This document shows, in pieces, positions 39,701 through 47,932 of a DNA stretch of 64,000 nucleotides (within the stretch, counting starts at the first letter, position 1; each line of letters opens with the position of its first letter). Below the pieces are notes generated by a model that saw only the letters and a list, made by a program, of their open reading frames with translations, was not told where the DNA came from and did no database searches. Position numbers and translations under genes: made by a program. The DNA comes from Palsa-1150 sp036490515 (GTDB lineage: Bacteria; Myxococcota_A; Polyangia; Polyangiales; Polyangiaceae), in contig DASXDU010000047.1 in the NCBI GenBank assembly GCA_036490515.1, forward strand, positions 392,031 through 456,030. The letters are read 5' to 3'.

Positions 39701-40598
39701 GGTCCAGACGCGCCTGACGAACGAGCCGTCGATCGTCCGCGCCAAGGGGGCGGCCATCCCGCTCTTCGACCACGGCATCGCGTTCCTCCCGGGTCCCGGC
39801 GGCGGGACGTACCTCGACGCGACGAGCCCGCAGTCGCGCCTCGGGCCGCTCCCGTCGATGGACGCGCGCGCCGTGGCCATCCGCATGGAGGGGCCGGCGG
39901 AGGTCGTGACGTTGCCGGCGGGCAACCCCGACGCGCACGGCGTCGACGCGTCCTGGACGGTGAAGCTCGCGCCGAACGGGAGCGCGGAGCTCGAGGGCGA
40001 CGAGCACGCGATGGGCGACGAGGCCTTCTGGATGCGCACGAACCTCACCGAGGCGGACGCGCGTTCCCAGTGGGTGGAGACGCACCTGGTCGGGCCCTGG
40101 TTCCCGACGGTGGAGGTGGACAAGAAGGTCGACTTCCAGGGCGACGTCGGCCACGGGACGGCGACCGTGAAGTGGCGCGCGCGGAGCGACGGCCTCGCCC
40201 GGCACGAGGGGACGGAGCTCGTCCTGCCGCTCTCGCCTTCGCAGACGCTCGCGTCCCAGATCGCGCCGCTCCTCCAGCGCACGGTCCCCGTGTGGCTCCC
40301 CTCGAACATGGCGCCGCGGAAGGAGGCGCGCACCATCCGCGTCGTCGCCCCGAGCGGCTGGCGCTTCGAGCCGCTGCCCCTCGGCGGCGACGAGAACGGG
40401 GGCTCCTTCGGGCGGGCGCACCTCGAGATCGCCCGCGACCCGCGCGATCCGCAGGCCGTCCTCGTGAAGCGCTCGATGGTCTTCGACCAGAGCGTCATCC
40501 CCGTCGACGAGTACCCGCGATGGCGCGCCTGGGTGCAGCGCGTGGACGCGCTCATGCACAAGACCGTGCGCCTCGAGCCGGCGGGAGGTGCGCGATGA
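36795..40598 (+). CDS. giant exported protein with DUF3857 and intact transglutaminase-like domain
   Basis: A 1267-aa protein with a signal peptide (PLASLAFLLADAPRALG). Residues ~60-640 are an Ala-rich helical solenoid, TPR-like in places (AHAEARALYEQLSRWAPNRAPVWAGLA). A DUF3857 domain follows (~700-880: LHWVRAVVMHPDRRVSEMVHYAREIVIA). The transglutaminase-like core has Cys947 in GDCDDKALLLITLL, His993 in LFDHGIAFLPG and Asp1008 in YLDATSP, a complete catalytic triad. The C-terminal ~250 residues are beta-rich. DUF3857 and transglutaminase pairs are usually periplasmic and linked to polymer handling or protein cross-linking; the reaction is unknown. The next gene overlaps its stop (ATGA) and has a related layout. 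Confidence 0.85.
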   Translation: MRLRLPLVLPLASLAFLLADAPRALGNAPASAAPPASATSAATAATASTAASLRRTDATPDAMIDDALARAVAPGADEHAQAASLVVMAALADRGAEGHGQDAIARVASNASTAPDLKTEASLLARMLAADEGTEAGARADHALGLVEAVSVLGPFRDTGGGFEAHDGPEGDAAPFDTSARYSWGSYDVAWREVPRAFAQATGVPLDVFVFPRKESCSWVATALESAKAQPVVLRAASAGQVRLVLDGHEIARDDAVNASLRLDRLAVKVDLSAGRHLFAAKVCTGALDDDGEVRLRVTNDAGAWPEGVTETAWSGPGLHGAKKPAAHPPTHALTTVLARSIAKPEGDVDRRLDAAVLRTLGGADDLRSPRAPGLLAALGDSGLPPDGLALAGWIAPIGSNRTAWLNRARAQGDAGTRAFAERRLVERHVRASMGDWAMATLRGAKIDQAKDAEAALLTAQVELALGTDALRAGALHRLEATVRATGDRTPDAVIAQLAHSAEGVAPDVALAMREALTKRGDWGADRVRMVAAVQGRAAAVAAAKRAFAGGFTDASDALTVAQTVARTGAHAEARALYEQLSRWAPNRAPVWAGLAEELGATPSDATGGAAIAAALRRARELDPGEARYRAELALRTKPSSPQAETHDDEKYIVPSEVILARRVGVSGKDAPDVADRQLHWVRAVVMHPDRRVSEMVHYAREIVIAPRTEDELYEDVPAEGELTEILRARVHRKNGVEAFPVEEANDNARPRIRWPELAPGDVVEVAFRSWSAGPVGGRGDPPFYRLDYAAALSTHPLLYNEDVIESPPDHPIYADVVGGKADRVEQHDENGRHVVRYVWDHPHNVPDEPLAPPMSETVPVLVMSTFKDWNAFRGWYADAVHGFTEPDAQVRELAARLTKGKTTRDEKLRALFDFVADDIRYVNYVSGEWWLPNRPQQLLARREGDCDDKALLLITLLKSVGIEAQEVMVQTRLTNEPSIVRAKGAAIPLFDHGIAFLPGPGGGTYLDATSPQSRLGPLPSMDARAVAIRMEGPAEVVTLPAGNPDAHGVDASWTVKLAPNGSAELEGDEHAMGDEAFWMRTNLTEADARSQWVETHLVGPWFPTVEVDKKVDFQGDVGHGTATVKWRARSDGLARHEGTELVLPLSPSQTLASQIAPLLQRTVPVWLPSNMAPRKEARTIRVVAPSGWRFEPLPLGGDENGGSFGRAHLEIARDPRDPQAVLVKRSMVFDQSVIPVDEYPRWRAWVQRVDALMHKTVRLEPAGGAR

Positions 40599-43500
40599 AG
40601 GCGCGCCTCGTGGTGCTCGGGGCCGCTGCGCTGGGGCTCCTCGCCTGCGGAGGGCCCGGCGCGAAGGCGCCCGTGGCGCGGACCGGGGATCTGCCCGGCG
40701 CGTTCGCCGGGGCCTTCCGGGTCGAGGCGACGGGGGATCCCCGCGCGGCGACGGCGGCCTACCTCGACGTCGTCCGTGCGGCCGCGTCGCTCGACGCCGA
40801 TCGATGGCAGGTTCCCGCGCTCGAGGCGTCGCTCGACGCGCTCGCGACGCGGCCCATGCCGGAGCTCGGCGAGGCGTCCTCGGACGCCGCGCTGGCGTGG
40901 CGCACGGGCGAAGCGGGCGCGATCGTGCAAGCGCTCTCGCAGGTGGAGGCGCGCGGCGTCTTCGCGCGGGGCCTGATCGCGCGCACCCTGCAGGCGATGG
41001 CCGAGCGGCGCGGCGACGCCGCCGATGCAGAGCACCGGCGCGCGGCGACGGGGTGCGTGCGCGAGGCGGTGGTCCTCGGGCCGACGACGTGGGCGCCGAT
41101 CACGGGCGTCGAGGAGGCCGGGCCGCTCGATCACGCCGACGCGAAGCTCGCCGCGGCGTACCCGCGCGGCGACGCGTTCGGGACCGCGGCGCATCCGCTG
41201 CCCGTGCACGGCGACGGGTGCGATCTCCCGCTCGCGGCCGAGAACACGCGATCGGGCGTGCGCGAGGTCGTCGTCGACGTCGACGTACCGAGCGGGGGAG
41301 TCGTGGGGCTCGTCCTGCGCGCGCACGGGGCGGCGGTGCTTCACGCCGGGGGGGTCGTCGTGCTCCGCCGGCCGTTCGAGCTCGGGACGGGCACCGCCGC
41401 GCGGTTCGCGCGCGTCACGGCGGCGCCGGGGACGCTGCGCGTCGTCGCGCGCGTGGGCTCGGCGAGCGACGACGACACCGTGGAGCTCGACGTGGTCGGC
41501 GAGGACGGCGCGCCGCTCCGGACGCACGTCCCGGCGGTGGGGTCGGTCGCGACGAGCCGCGTCCTGTCGGTTGCCCCGGTGGACCCACCGGCGCCGCACG
41601 GGACCGCGGAGGCGCTCCTCGCCTCCGCATCCGCGATGGCGGCCGGCGATCCGCGCGAGGCCGAGCGGATGCTCTGGACCGTGGCGACCCCTCCCGGGGC
41701 ACCGCCGGAGCTCGCGCTCGTCTACGCACGCGCCGTCGACAGCGCGCGCGATCTCTCGCTGGCGACGCGCGCGGAGCGCGAGCGAAGCGCGTACGAGCGC
41801 GTCCTCGAGGCGTGGCCTTCGAGCTGGGAGGGAGCGATCGCGCACGCGGTGCTCGCCGGCGTGCGGCGTGGACGCGAGGAGGCCGGCGTCGAGGTCCTGC
41901 GCGACCTCGACCTGCAGCGCGCCAAGGCCTCGCCGGGCGCGCAGGCCCCCGTCGTCGACGCGTTCGAGGCGGTCGTCGCCGGACGGGATCACCTCTTCGA
42001 CCGGGCGCACGCTGCGCTCGACCGCATCCGTGGTCCGCTCGCGGGCACCTCGCTGCTCGCGGACGCCGTGGACGTGGCCTCCCCCCGGACCGGCGCCGAG
42101 CGCGCCGCCGCCGCGTGCGATCCGGCCCGGCTGGGCGAGCACGACTCGTCGGCGTGCTTCGACGCGCTCCGTGCGACGGGCGACGCTCCGCGCGCGGCGC
42201 AGGAGCTCGCGCGGCTCCGGGCGCTTCTCGGCGCGCCCGATCACCTCGTCGCGTCCGAGCTCCGGGATGCGCTCATGCGCGGCGACGACGCCACCGCCAA
42301 CCGCGCGTTCGGCGCGATGCTCCCTGCGCAGCGCACCCTCGCCGCGCTGGACGCCCTCGATCGCTCTCCCGACGTCCGCGCGCACCTGCTCCGTGCGGCG
42401 ACCGACGCCCACGACGCGCCGAGCGCGCTCTTCCCCCTCCTGCGCACGCTCGGCGACGACCCGGGACGCGAGCTCGACGCCGAGGCCGAGCGCATCGCGA
42501 CGCAGGACCGCGGCGCGCTGCCCGACGCCGCCACGGCGGTGCTCGCGCACACCGAGCGCTACGATCTCCAGCCCTCGGGCCTCCTCCACTGGCTGCTCTT
42601 CGACGTGCGCCGCGTCAGCGGCACGACGGACGTCGAGGAGAACGCGCAGGCCTCGGCCCCCGACGTCTGGGGCCACGCCGCGGCCCGCGCGCTCCGCCGC
42701 CGCATCCTCAAGCGCGACGGTCGCATCCTCGAGCCCGACCCCACGCCGCGCGCTTCCCAGTCGCACGCGGACCTGTCGCAGCTCGAGCAAGGCGACGTCG
42801 TCGAGGCCGTCTACGAGGGGTGGGCGCTCCCGGGCGACACCGGCGACGTCGGCATCGACACGCCCGACCTGCTCCCGCAGCGCACGGCCGTGCACCAGGC
42901 GACCATCGAGCTCCGCGTCCCGGTCGGCCTGCGCTCGTCGCTCTGGAACCACCCGCTCCTCGGCCGCGTCGACGAGCGCGTCGAGGGCGGGCAGCGCGTG
43001 CTCACCTGGCGGATCAAGGACCACGCCGAGCGGCGCATCGAGGACGGCGTGCCGATGATGGACCGCAGCGCGCGCGTGAGCTTCACGACGGCCGAGTGGT
43101 CCGGCGTCGCGCGGGCCCTCCGCGAGACGATCGCCTCGCTCGACGACCACGACCCCGAGCTCGCGGCGTGGGCTCGCGAGGCCGGCGGGCCCGAGGCGGC
43201 GCACCCGAGCCGGGCGACGGTGGATGCGGTGGTCGCGGCCGCGGGCAAGGCGCTCCGCGAGGCCGACGCGGGCGCGCTCAGCGACTACGCGGGCGGCGTC
43301 TCGCAGGTCCAGACGACGACCGCGCGCTCGTCGCTCACCTCGCACGACGGCAGCCGCTCGTGGCTCGTGGCGCGGGCGCTGCGCGAGCTCGGCATTCCGA
43401 GCGACGTCGTCGTCTCCGAGGCCACGCCCTTCAGCGCCGACCCGGCGTTCCCGCCCCACTTCGGGCGCTTCGTCCACCCGCTCGTCGTGGCGCACGTCGA

Positions 43501-44335
43501 GGGGAAGGACGTCTGGATCGACGCCGACGTCGACGGCCCGCCCCTCCCCGCGGGGCGCATCTCGCCCGAGCTCCGGGGGCGATTCGCCCTGGCCACCGAC
43601 GGGACGATCGCGCCCCTTCCTCCGTCCAGCGATGCGGGCATCGGCGACGAGATCGACGTGCGCCTCGCCCTGTCGCCCAGGGGGGACGCGCGCGGCACCT
43701 TCGCGATCGTCCTGCGGGGGCGCGAGGCGCAGGGGCTCGCGGAGAGCCTGGTGAAGTCCGTCGGCGCCGAGCGCCAGCGCATCCTTCGCGACGTCGTCCT
43801 CGCGTGGCTCCCCTGGGCCAACGTCGACGACGTGCAGCTCGCGTCGAGCGAGGGCAGCTGGCAGGTGAGCCTCCGCGCCGACGTCACGGTGAACGGCTAT
43901 GCGCAGCTCGACGGCGACAAGACGTGGCTCCTCCCCGGCCTCGACACGCTCCACGCGTCGTCGCCGCGCGCCCGCGTCTCGAGCCTGGGCGCCACCTTCG
44001 CGACGCGGGCCGGCCGCGAGAGCGCGCTCGCGCTCAACCACGCCGTCCAGTACCACGTCCACCGCCGCATCGAGCTCCCGTCCGGCGCGGCCATCGCCCG
44101 CATGCCCGGCCCGCTCGAGGTGAAGGCGAAGCTCGTCGAGGCGTCCCGGCGGATCTCCGTCGGCCAGGGCGCTTCCGGCGGGAGCGCGCCGACCACGGGC
44201 CCCGTGCTCGAGGACGACTTCGTCCTCGGCATCGCGACGGGCACCATCCCCGCCAAGGACTACGGCGCCTTCGTCGACGTCGCCCACGCAGCAGACGACG
44301 GCTTCCTCGCGAGCACGCGCATCACGCTCAAGTAG
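40595..44335 (+). CDS. giant lipoprotein, partner with transglutaminase fold lacking the catalytic Cys
   Basis: A 1246-aa lipoprotein (LGLLACGGPG) whose ATG overlaps the previous stop, so the two giants are co-translated. It has the same order: a long Ala-rich helical solenoid, DUF3857-like region (~690-860: LLHWLLFDVRRVSGTTDVEE ... DVVEAVYEGWAL), then a transglutaminase-like core. Here the segment matching GDCDDKALL reads SHDGSRSWLVARALRELGIPS (residues ~916-936), with no Cys. His961 (FVHPLVV) and Asp976 (WIDADVD) are kept, 15 residues apart exactly as in the first protein. It is therefore probably a non-catalytic partner that binds the same substrate or forms a heteromer with the active one. 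Confidence 0.82.
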   Translation: MKARLVVLGAAALGLLACGGPGAKAPVARTGDLPGAFAGAFRVEATGDPRAATAAYLDVVRAAASLDADRWQVPALEASLDALATRPMPELGEASSDAALAWRTGEAGAIVQALSQVEARGVFARGLIARTLQAMAERRGDAADAEHRRAATGCVREAVVLGPTTWAPITGVEEAGPLDHADAKLAAAYPRGDAFGTAAHPLPVHGDGCDLPLAAENTRSGVREVVVDVDVPSGGVVGLVLRAHGAAVLHAGGVVVLRRPFELGTGTAARFARVTAAPGTLRVVARVGSASDDDTVELDVVGEDGAPLRTHVPAVGSVATSRVLSVAPVDPPAPHGTAEALLASASAMAAGDPREAERMLWTVATPPGAPPELALVYARAVDSARDLSLATRAERERSAYERVLEAWPSSWEGAIAHAVLAGVRRGREEAGVEVLRDLDLQRAKASPGAQAPVVDAFEAVVAGRDHLFDRAHAALDRIRGPLAGTSLLADAVDVASPRTGAERAAAACDPARLGEHDSSACFDALRATGDAPRAAQELARLRALLGAPDHLVASELRDALMRGDDATANRAFGAMLPAQRTLAALDALDRSPDVRAHLLRAATDAHDAPSALFPLLRTLGDDPGRELDAEAERIATQDRGALPDAATAVLAHTERYDLQPSGLLHWLLFDVRRVSGTTDVEENAQASAPDVWGHAAARALRRRILKRDGRILEPDPTPRASQSHADLSQLEQGDVVEAVYEGWALPGDTGDVGIDTPDLLPQRTAVHQATIELRVPVGLRSSLWNHPLLGRVDERVEGGQRVLTWRIKDHAERRIEDGVPMMDRSARVSFTTAEWSGVARALRETIASLDDHDPELAAWAREAGGPEAAHPSRATVDAVVAAAGKALREADAGALSDYAGGVSQVQTTTARSSLTSHDGSRSWLVARALRELGIPSDVVVSEATPFSADPAFPPHFGRFVHPLVVAHVEGKDVWIDADVDGPPLPAGRISPELRGRFALATDGTIAPLPPSSDAGIGDEIDVRLALSPRGDARGTFAIVLRGREAQGLAESLVKSVGAERQRILRDVVLAWLPWANVDDVQLASSEGSWQVSLRADVTVNGYAQLDGDKTWLLPGLDTLHASSPRARVSSLGATFATRAGRESALALNHAVQYHVHRRIELPSGAAIARMPGPLEVKAKLVEASRRISVGQGASGGSAPTTGPVLEDDFVLGIATGTIPAKDYGAFVDVAHAADDGFLASTRITLK

Positions 44336-44379
44336 CGCTCGCCTGGCGCGCCGCGCGACGGCCGCTAGCCTCGCGCTTC

Positions 44380-44994
44380 ATGTCGCGACCCAAGCTGACC
44401 TATTTCGATGCTCCCGTGAGCCGCGGCGAGGAGTGCCGCCTCGCCCTCCACGTCGCCGGTGTCGACTTCGAGGACAACCGCCTCGACCGCGCCGCGTGGG
44501 CGGCCCTCAAGCCGTCGACGCCGTTCGGGAGCCTGCCCCTCTTCGACGTCCCCGGCCACCCGACGCTCGCGCAGTCGAACGCCGTCCTCGTGTACATCGG
44601 CCGGCGCTGGGGGCTGCACCCGAAGGAGGACTTCGAGGCCGCGCGCCACGAGGCGATGATGCAGCACGTGGAGGACCTGCGGGCCGTCGTCGGCCCGACG
44701 ATGCGGCTGACCGACGAGGCGCAGAAGAAGGCCGCGCGCGAGGCGCTTGTCGCGACCACGATCCCCACCTGGGCGGCGCACGCCGAGAAGCAGATCGCCG
44801 AGCGCGGGCCGTTCTTCGGCGGCGAGGCCGTCCACGTCGTCGACTTCAAGATCCACATGCTCGTGCGCTGGTTCCTCGGCGGGAAGCTCGACCACATCCC
44901 GGCCAGCGTCCTCGCGTCGTTCCCCAGGCTCAATCGCGTGCACGACGCCGTCCGCGACGACCCGCGCGTGAAGGCCTGGAACGCGAAGCACTGA
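44380..44994 (+). CDS. glutathione S-transferase family protein
   Basis: A 204-aa GST: N-terminal thioredoxin-like domain (LTYFDAPVSRGEECRLALHVAGVDFEDNRL, with FGSLPLFDVPGHPTLAQSNAVLVYI as the cis-Pro and glutathione-binding part) and an all-helical C-terminal domain. It resembles sigma-type GSTs of prostaglandin-synthase or general detoxification class. The N-terminal Tyr (TYFDAP) could be the thiol-activating residue. Cytoplasmic. It lies 44 bp after the giant lipoprotein gene and before the SRPBCC/ArsR pair; no shared pathway is evident. Confidence 0.88.
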   Translation: MSRPKLTYFDAPVSRGEECRLALHVAGVDFEDNRLDRAAWAALKPSTPFGSLPLFDVPGHPTLAQSNAVLVYIGRRWGLHPKEDFEAARHEAMMQHVEDLRAVVGPTMRLTDEAQKKAAREALVATTIPTWAAHAEKQIAERGPFFGGEAVHVVDFKIHMLVRWFLGGKLDHIPASVLASFPRLNRVHDAVRDDPRVKAWNAKH

Positions 44995-45038
44995 CGGGCG
45001 CCGCCCGCCCAGGCTCCTGCGCTGCTCCGCGACGACGA

Positions 45039-45054
45039 GCAACCCATGGGTTGC
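45039..45054. promoter_or_regulatory. palindromic operator 1 (GCAACC-N4-GGTTGC)
   Basis: A perfect 16-bp palindrome GCAACCCATGGGTTGC lies 48 bp upstream of the SRPBCC start codon. The same GCAACC-N4-GGTTGC pattern recurs at 45084-45099, centre to centre 45 bp apart. Location and symmetry fit a binding site for the ArsR-type repressor encoded two genes downstream. Confidence 0.72.
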
Positions 45055-45083
45055 ATTTCATCCCGGGACGCGTTACGTCCTAT

Positions 45084-45099
45084 GCAACCTGGAGGTTGC
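45084..45099. promoter_or_regulatory. palindromic operator 2 overlapping the ribosome-binding site
   Basis: GCAACC-TGGA-GGTTGC matches operator 1 in both half-sites. Its centre contains the GGAGG ribosome-binding site of the SRPBCC gene (ATG at 45102), so a bound repressor here would block transcription through the start region. Looping between the two sites is possible given 45-bp spacing. Confidence 0.72.
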
Positions 45100-45101
45100 C
45101 C

Positions 45102-45599
45102 ATGACGACGGTCCCCGATCGCATCGAGAAGAAGGTCACGTTGAAGGCGCCGATCGAGCGCGTCTGGCGCGCCGTCAGCGACGCGACCGAGTTCGGCCGC
45201 TGGTTCGGCGTGCGCTTCGAAGGCTCCTTCCGCGCCGGCGTGCACATGAAGGGCGTGATCGCTCCCACCCAGGTCGACCCGGAGGTCGCCCGCACGCAGG
45301 AGGCGTACGCCGGCGCCACCTTCGAGATCACCGTCGACCGCGTCGAGCCGATGAAGGTCTTCTCGTTCCGGTGGCACCCCTTCGCGGTCGACCCGAAGGT
45401 CGACTACTCGGCGGAGCCGACGACGCTCGTCGTCTTCGAGCTCGAGACGGTCCCCGGCGGCACGCGCCTGACGATCACCGAGTCCGGCTTCGACGGCATC
45501 CCGCTCGCCCGCCGCGCCAAGGCCTTCGAGATGAACGAGGGGGGCTGGGCTGCCCAGGCGAAGCTCGTCGAGGCGTACGTGACGGCCCATGCGGCCTAG
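45102..45599 (+). CDS. SRPBCC-domain protein (AHSA1-like)
   Basis: A 165-aa single-domain START/AHSA1-like protein: KKVTLKAPIERVWRAVSDATEFGRWFGVRFEGSF, a polar middle, and a C-terminal helix TESGFDGIPLARRAKAFEMNEGGW lining the hydrophobic cavity. Such proteins bind small hydrophobic ligands or act as co-chaperone-like folds. ATG 45102 follows GGAGG by seven bases. The ArsR gene starts 11 bases before its stop, so the two are coupled. SRPBCC/ArsR pairs are widespread and the SRPBCC protein is usually the regulated effector. Confidence 0.92.
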   Translation: MTTVPDRIEKKVTLKAPIERVWRAVSDATEFGRWFGVRFEGSFRAGVHMKGVIAPTQVDPEVARTQEAYAGATFEITVDRVEPMKVFSFRWHPFAVDPKVDYSAEPTTLVVFELETVPGGTRLTITESGFDGIPLARRAKAFEMNEGGWAAQAKLVEAYVTAHAA

Positions 45600-45936
45600 C
45601 GGCGCCGCACGCTCCATCCGGGCGAGCGCGCCCGTCTTCGCGGCCCTCGGCGACGAGACGCGCCTGCAGCTCGTCGCCCGCCTCTGCACCGGCGGCCCGC
45701 AGTCGATCGCGCGCCTCACCGAGGGCGCCGACGTCACGCGGCAGGCCGTCTCGAAGCACCTGCGCGTCCTCGAGGGCGTGGGGCTCGTCCGCGCCGGCCG
45801 CGAAGGGCGGGACGGGCGCGAGACGCTGTGGGAGATCGAGCCGCGCCGCCTCGACGACGCGCGCCGCGCGCTCGACCTCATCGGCGCCCAGTGGGACGCG
45901 GCGATGGGCCGCCTGCGCGCCTTCGTCGAGGAGTGA
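45589..45936 (+). CDS. ArsR-family winged-helix transcriptional regulator
   Basis: A 115-aa winged-helix protein: FAALGDETRLQLVARLCTGGPQSIARLTEGADVTRQAVSKHLRVLEGVGLVRAGREGRD with recognition helix TRQAVSKHL. It lacks the CxC metal-binding motif of arsenic or cadmium sensors, so it belongs to the metal-independent, SRPBCC-linked ArsR branch. The start overlaps the SRPBCC gene by 11 bp. The most likely target is its own operon through the two GCAACC-N4-GGTTGC palindromes. Confidence 0.92.
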   Translation: MRPSGAARSIRASAPVFAALGDETRLQLVARLCTGGPQSIARLTEGADVTRQAVSKHLRVLEGVGLVRAGREGRDGRETLWEIEPRRLDDARRALDLIGAQWDAAMGRLRAFVEE

Positions 45937-45952
45937 GCGCGCTTCGTTCAGT

Positions 45953-47341
45953 TCAGTTGGGGGCGAAGGCGACGCCGCGGAACACCGTGTTGGCGGGCGC
46001 GTCGGCCAGCTTCGTGGCGGAGATCGTCGCGAGGCCGGCCGGCGTGTCGACGAACGCGAGGAGGTGGTTGCCGGTCGTCTCCGTCGTCGTCACGACGACG
46101 GTCACGTCCGTGCCGTCGAACGAGGCGGAGAGCCCGCGGCAGCCGCTCGTCATCGAGTCGTTCAGCGTGGCCGAGAGGGCCCAGGTGCCGGACGCGAGCT
46201 TCCAGCGCTCGATGCCCCCGCCGTTGCCGCTCGAGCGGTCGTCGCAGAGGTAGATGGTGTCGGCGTCCGCTCCGCCCAGCGCGAGCGCGACGAACGCGTA
46301 CGGCGACGGGCCCGGCGTCGTCGGGAACCCCGCGAGAACCGCGCCCGTCTCGGCGGCCATGGGCAGCGGATCGGGCATCGTGAAGACGCCGCGAACCGAC
46401 CCGGTCGCGGATGCGCCGTAGACGCGCCCGCCGAAGATGCTGCCGACGCGGACCGTTGGGACGCCCGTCGAGACGAACACCGCCACGCCGCCGCTCGCCG
46501 CCTGGTACGAGATGCCGTCGCTCGAACCGGAGCCGTCGCCGAACATCCAGTACGCCGTCCCGTCGACCGTCGCTGCCCCGCGGACGTTCTGGCCCGAGTA
46601 GGCCGTCGTCGTGAAGCTCGTGTCGATCGTCCCCGCGGCGTCGACTCGCCCGAGCACACGCAGCACCGCGCCCGCGCCCGTGGTCGGCGCATCCTTGACG
46701 GGCGACAGCGCGCCGTCGGCCAGCACGTCCCCTGCGCCGGGCGCGGCCGCGTATCCGGCGAGGACGACGTACCTGCCGTCGGAGCTCCGCGTGAGCGCGC
46801 CCTCGGACGTCGCCGAGCCCGAGAGCGTCAGCGGCTGGTTCGATCCCGCGGCCGCCGTCGGAAGCGCGATCGTGCCGAGCGACGTCCCGTCGGCCGCGAA
46901 GCGATCGAGGAACGCCGCCGTCGCGAGGCCCGTCGGTGCGCTTCCCGCGCCCACCGCGCCGACGCGAAGGACCCAGATCCCCCCCGGGGAACCGCCGTCT
47001 CCCCCCGTCGCGCCGTCGCTCGCGGGGCCGCCTTCGCCCGCGCCGGTTCCGCCGTCGTTCCCCGCGTCGCCCTTCGTTCCCGCCTCGCCGTCTCCTCCAC
47101 TGGCCGCGTCCCCGACGTGCCCGTCCGCGACGCCGCCCTCGGCTCCGTCGATGCTGGCGTCGCCCGCGCCCGACGACGACGTCGAAGCATCGTTGCCCGC
47201 GCCGGAGGACGAGACATGCGAGCTGTCGGGGCCGCCGTCCTGGTAGGGCAGCTCCACGTTCGCGGCGCTGCTGCACGCGACGGCGAAGCCGGAGCTGACG
47301 AGAAGGAGAGAGGAGAGGACGAGGATCGAGCGAGACCGCAT
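45953..47341 (-). CDS. lipoprotein with Asp/Gly/Ser linker and beta-rich domain
   Basis: A 462-aa lipoprotein (SSGFAVACSSAANVELPYQDGG). Residues ~35-115 form the acidic Ser/Gly/Asp linker; the remaining ~340 residues are beta-rich with repeated blades (YVVLAGYAAAPG, AYWMFGDGSGSSDG, VAVFVSTGVPTVRVGSIFGGRVYGAS, DTIYLCDDRSSGNGGGIERW), reminiscent of a propeller. No catalytic motif. Same surface-lipoprotein class as the genes at 8.6, 14.8 and 52.4 kb. It faces the ArsR gene convergently, with 16 bp between stops. Confidence 0.75.
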   Translation of the reverse strand: MRSRSILVLSSLLLVSSGFAVACSSAANVELPYQDGGPDSSHVSSSGAGNDASTSSSGAGDASIDGAEGGVADGHVGDAASGGDGEAGTKGDAGNDGGTGAGEGGPASDGATGGDGGSPGGIWVLRVGAVGAGSAPTGLATAAFLDRFAADGTSLGTIALPTAAAGSNQPLTLSGSATSEGALTRSSDGRYVVLAGYAAAPGAGDVLADGALSPVKDAPTTGAGAVLRVLGRVDAAGTIDTSFTTTAYSGQNVRGAATVDGTAYWMFGDGSGSSDGISYQAASGGVAVFVSTGVPTVRVGSIFGGRVYGASATGSVRGVFTMPDPLPMAAETGAVLAGFPTTPGPSPYAFVALALGGADADTIYLCDDRSSGNGGGIERWKLASGTWALSATLNDSMTSGCRGLSASFDGTDVTVVVTTTETTGNHLLAFVDTPAGLATISATKLADAPANTVFRGVAFAPN

Positions 47342-47398
47342 TGGGCGCCGCGCGATGTACGTGCAGGTGGGCGCGGAGTCAAGCCACGCGGTCGTATT

Positions 47399-47845
47399 TC
47401 ACTCCGCCCGGAACACCTTCGATCGCGGGACGAGGGCGCGCACGACGGCGACGACCTCGTCGGGGTCACACGGCTTCGCGACGATTGCGGCCGCGAGGAC
47501 GCGCACCTCCTTGGGCACGGCGTCCGGCGTGGCTGTGGCAATCACGACGGGGATGTGGCGCGTCGCCCTGCACCGCGCGAGGAGGCGCAGCGCTTCGCCG
47601 CCGTCCATCCCGGGCATCTGGAAGTCGAGGACGACCACATCGGGCCGGGAGACGGTGACCTTTCCGACGGCGCTGGTCCCATCGCACGCCTCGTCGAAAT
47701 CGAAGCCTTCGGCGCCGAAGACGCCCCGGTAGAGGGCGCGCGTGCTGGGGCAGTCGTCGGCGCAGAGAACGCGGGGCCTGCGCGCCGAGGTGCCGCCGCG
47801 GTGTTGCTGCTGTCGCTGCTGCTGCTCAATGCTCCGGGCAAGCAT
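47399..47845 (-). CDS. stand-alone response-regulator receiver protein
   Basis: A 148-aa protein with a Gln-rich N-terminal extension (EQQQRQQQHRGG), then a single REC domain: acidic pair Asp30-Asp31 (VLCADDCPS), phospho-acceptor Asp74 (VVVLDFQMPGMDGGEAL), conserved Thr near 104-106 and Lys124 (IVAKPCDPDE). No output domain, so it signals by protein contact, like CheY or Spo0F-type relays. The partner kinase is not adjacent. It is divergent from yebC, with 87 bp between the starts, and lies upstream of the lipoprotein gene on the same strand. Confidence 0.9.
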   Translation of the reverse strand: MLARSIEQQQRQQQHRGGTSARRPRVLCADDCPSTRALYRGVFGAEGFDFDEACDGTSAVGKVTVSRPDVVVLDFQMPGMDGGEALRLLARCRATRHIPVVIATATPDAVPKEVRVLAAAIVAKPCDPDEVVAVVRALVPRSKVFRAE

Positions 47846-47932
47846 GTCTGCCGCGGGTTCAAGTCTCGTGCCCTCTCCGCGGAGGGGCCCTTGCCCGATG
47901 CGCTGCCGTCGATTACGGTTCGCGCCCCCCCC

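Noticed and set aside
39566..44287. Very long minus-strand open frame (1573 codons)
   Set aside because: It is the antisense shadow of the two transglutaminase-fold genes; the product is Arg/Ala/Glu-rich with no domain, as expected for an antiparallel frame in high-GC DNA.
47850..47890. tRNA-like T-arm (GGGTTCAAGTC)
   Set aside because: No matching acceptor or anticodon stems could be drawn around it, and it lies in the yebC/response-regulator promoter gap.
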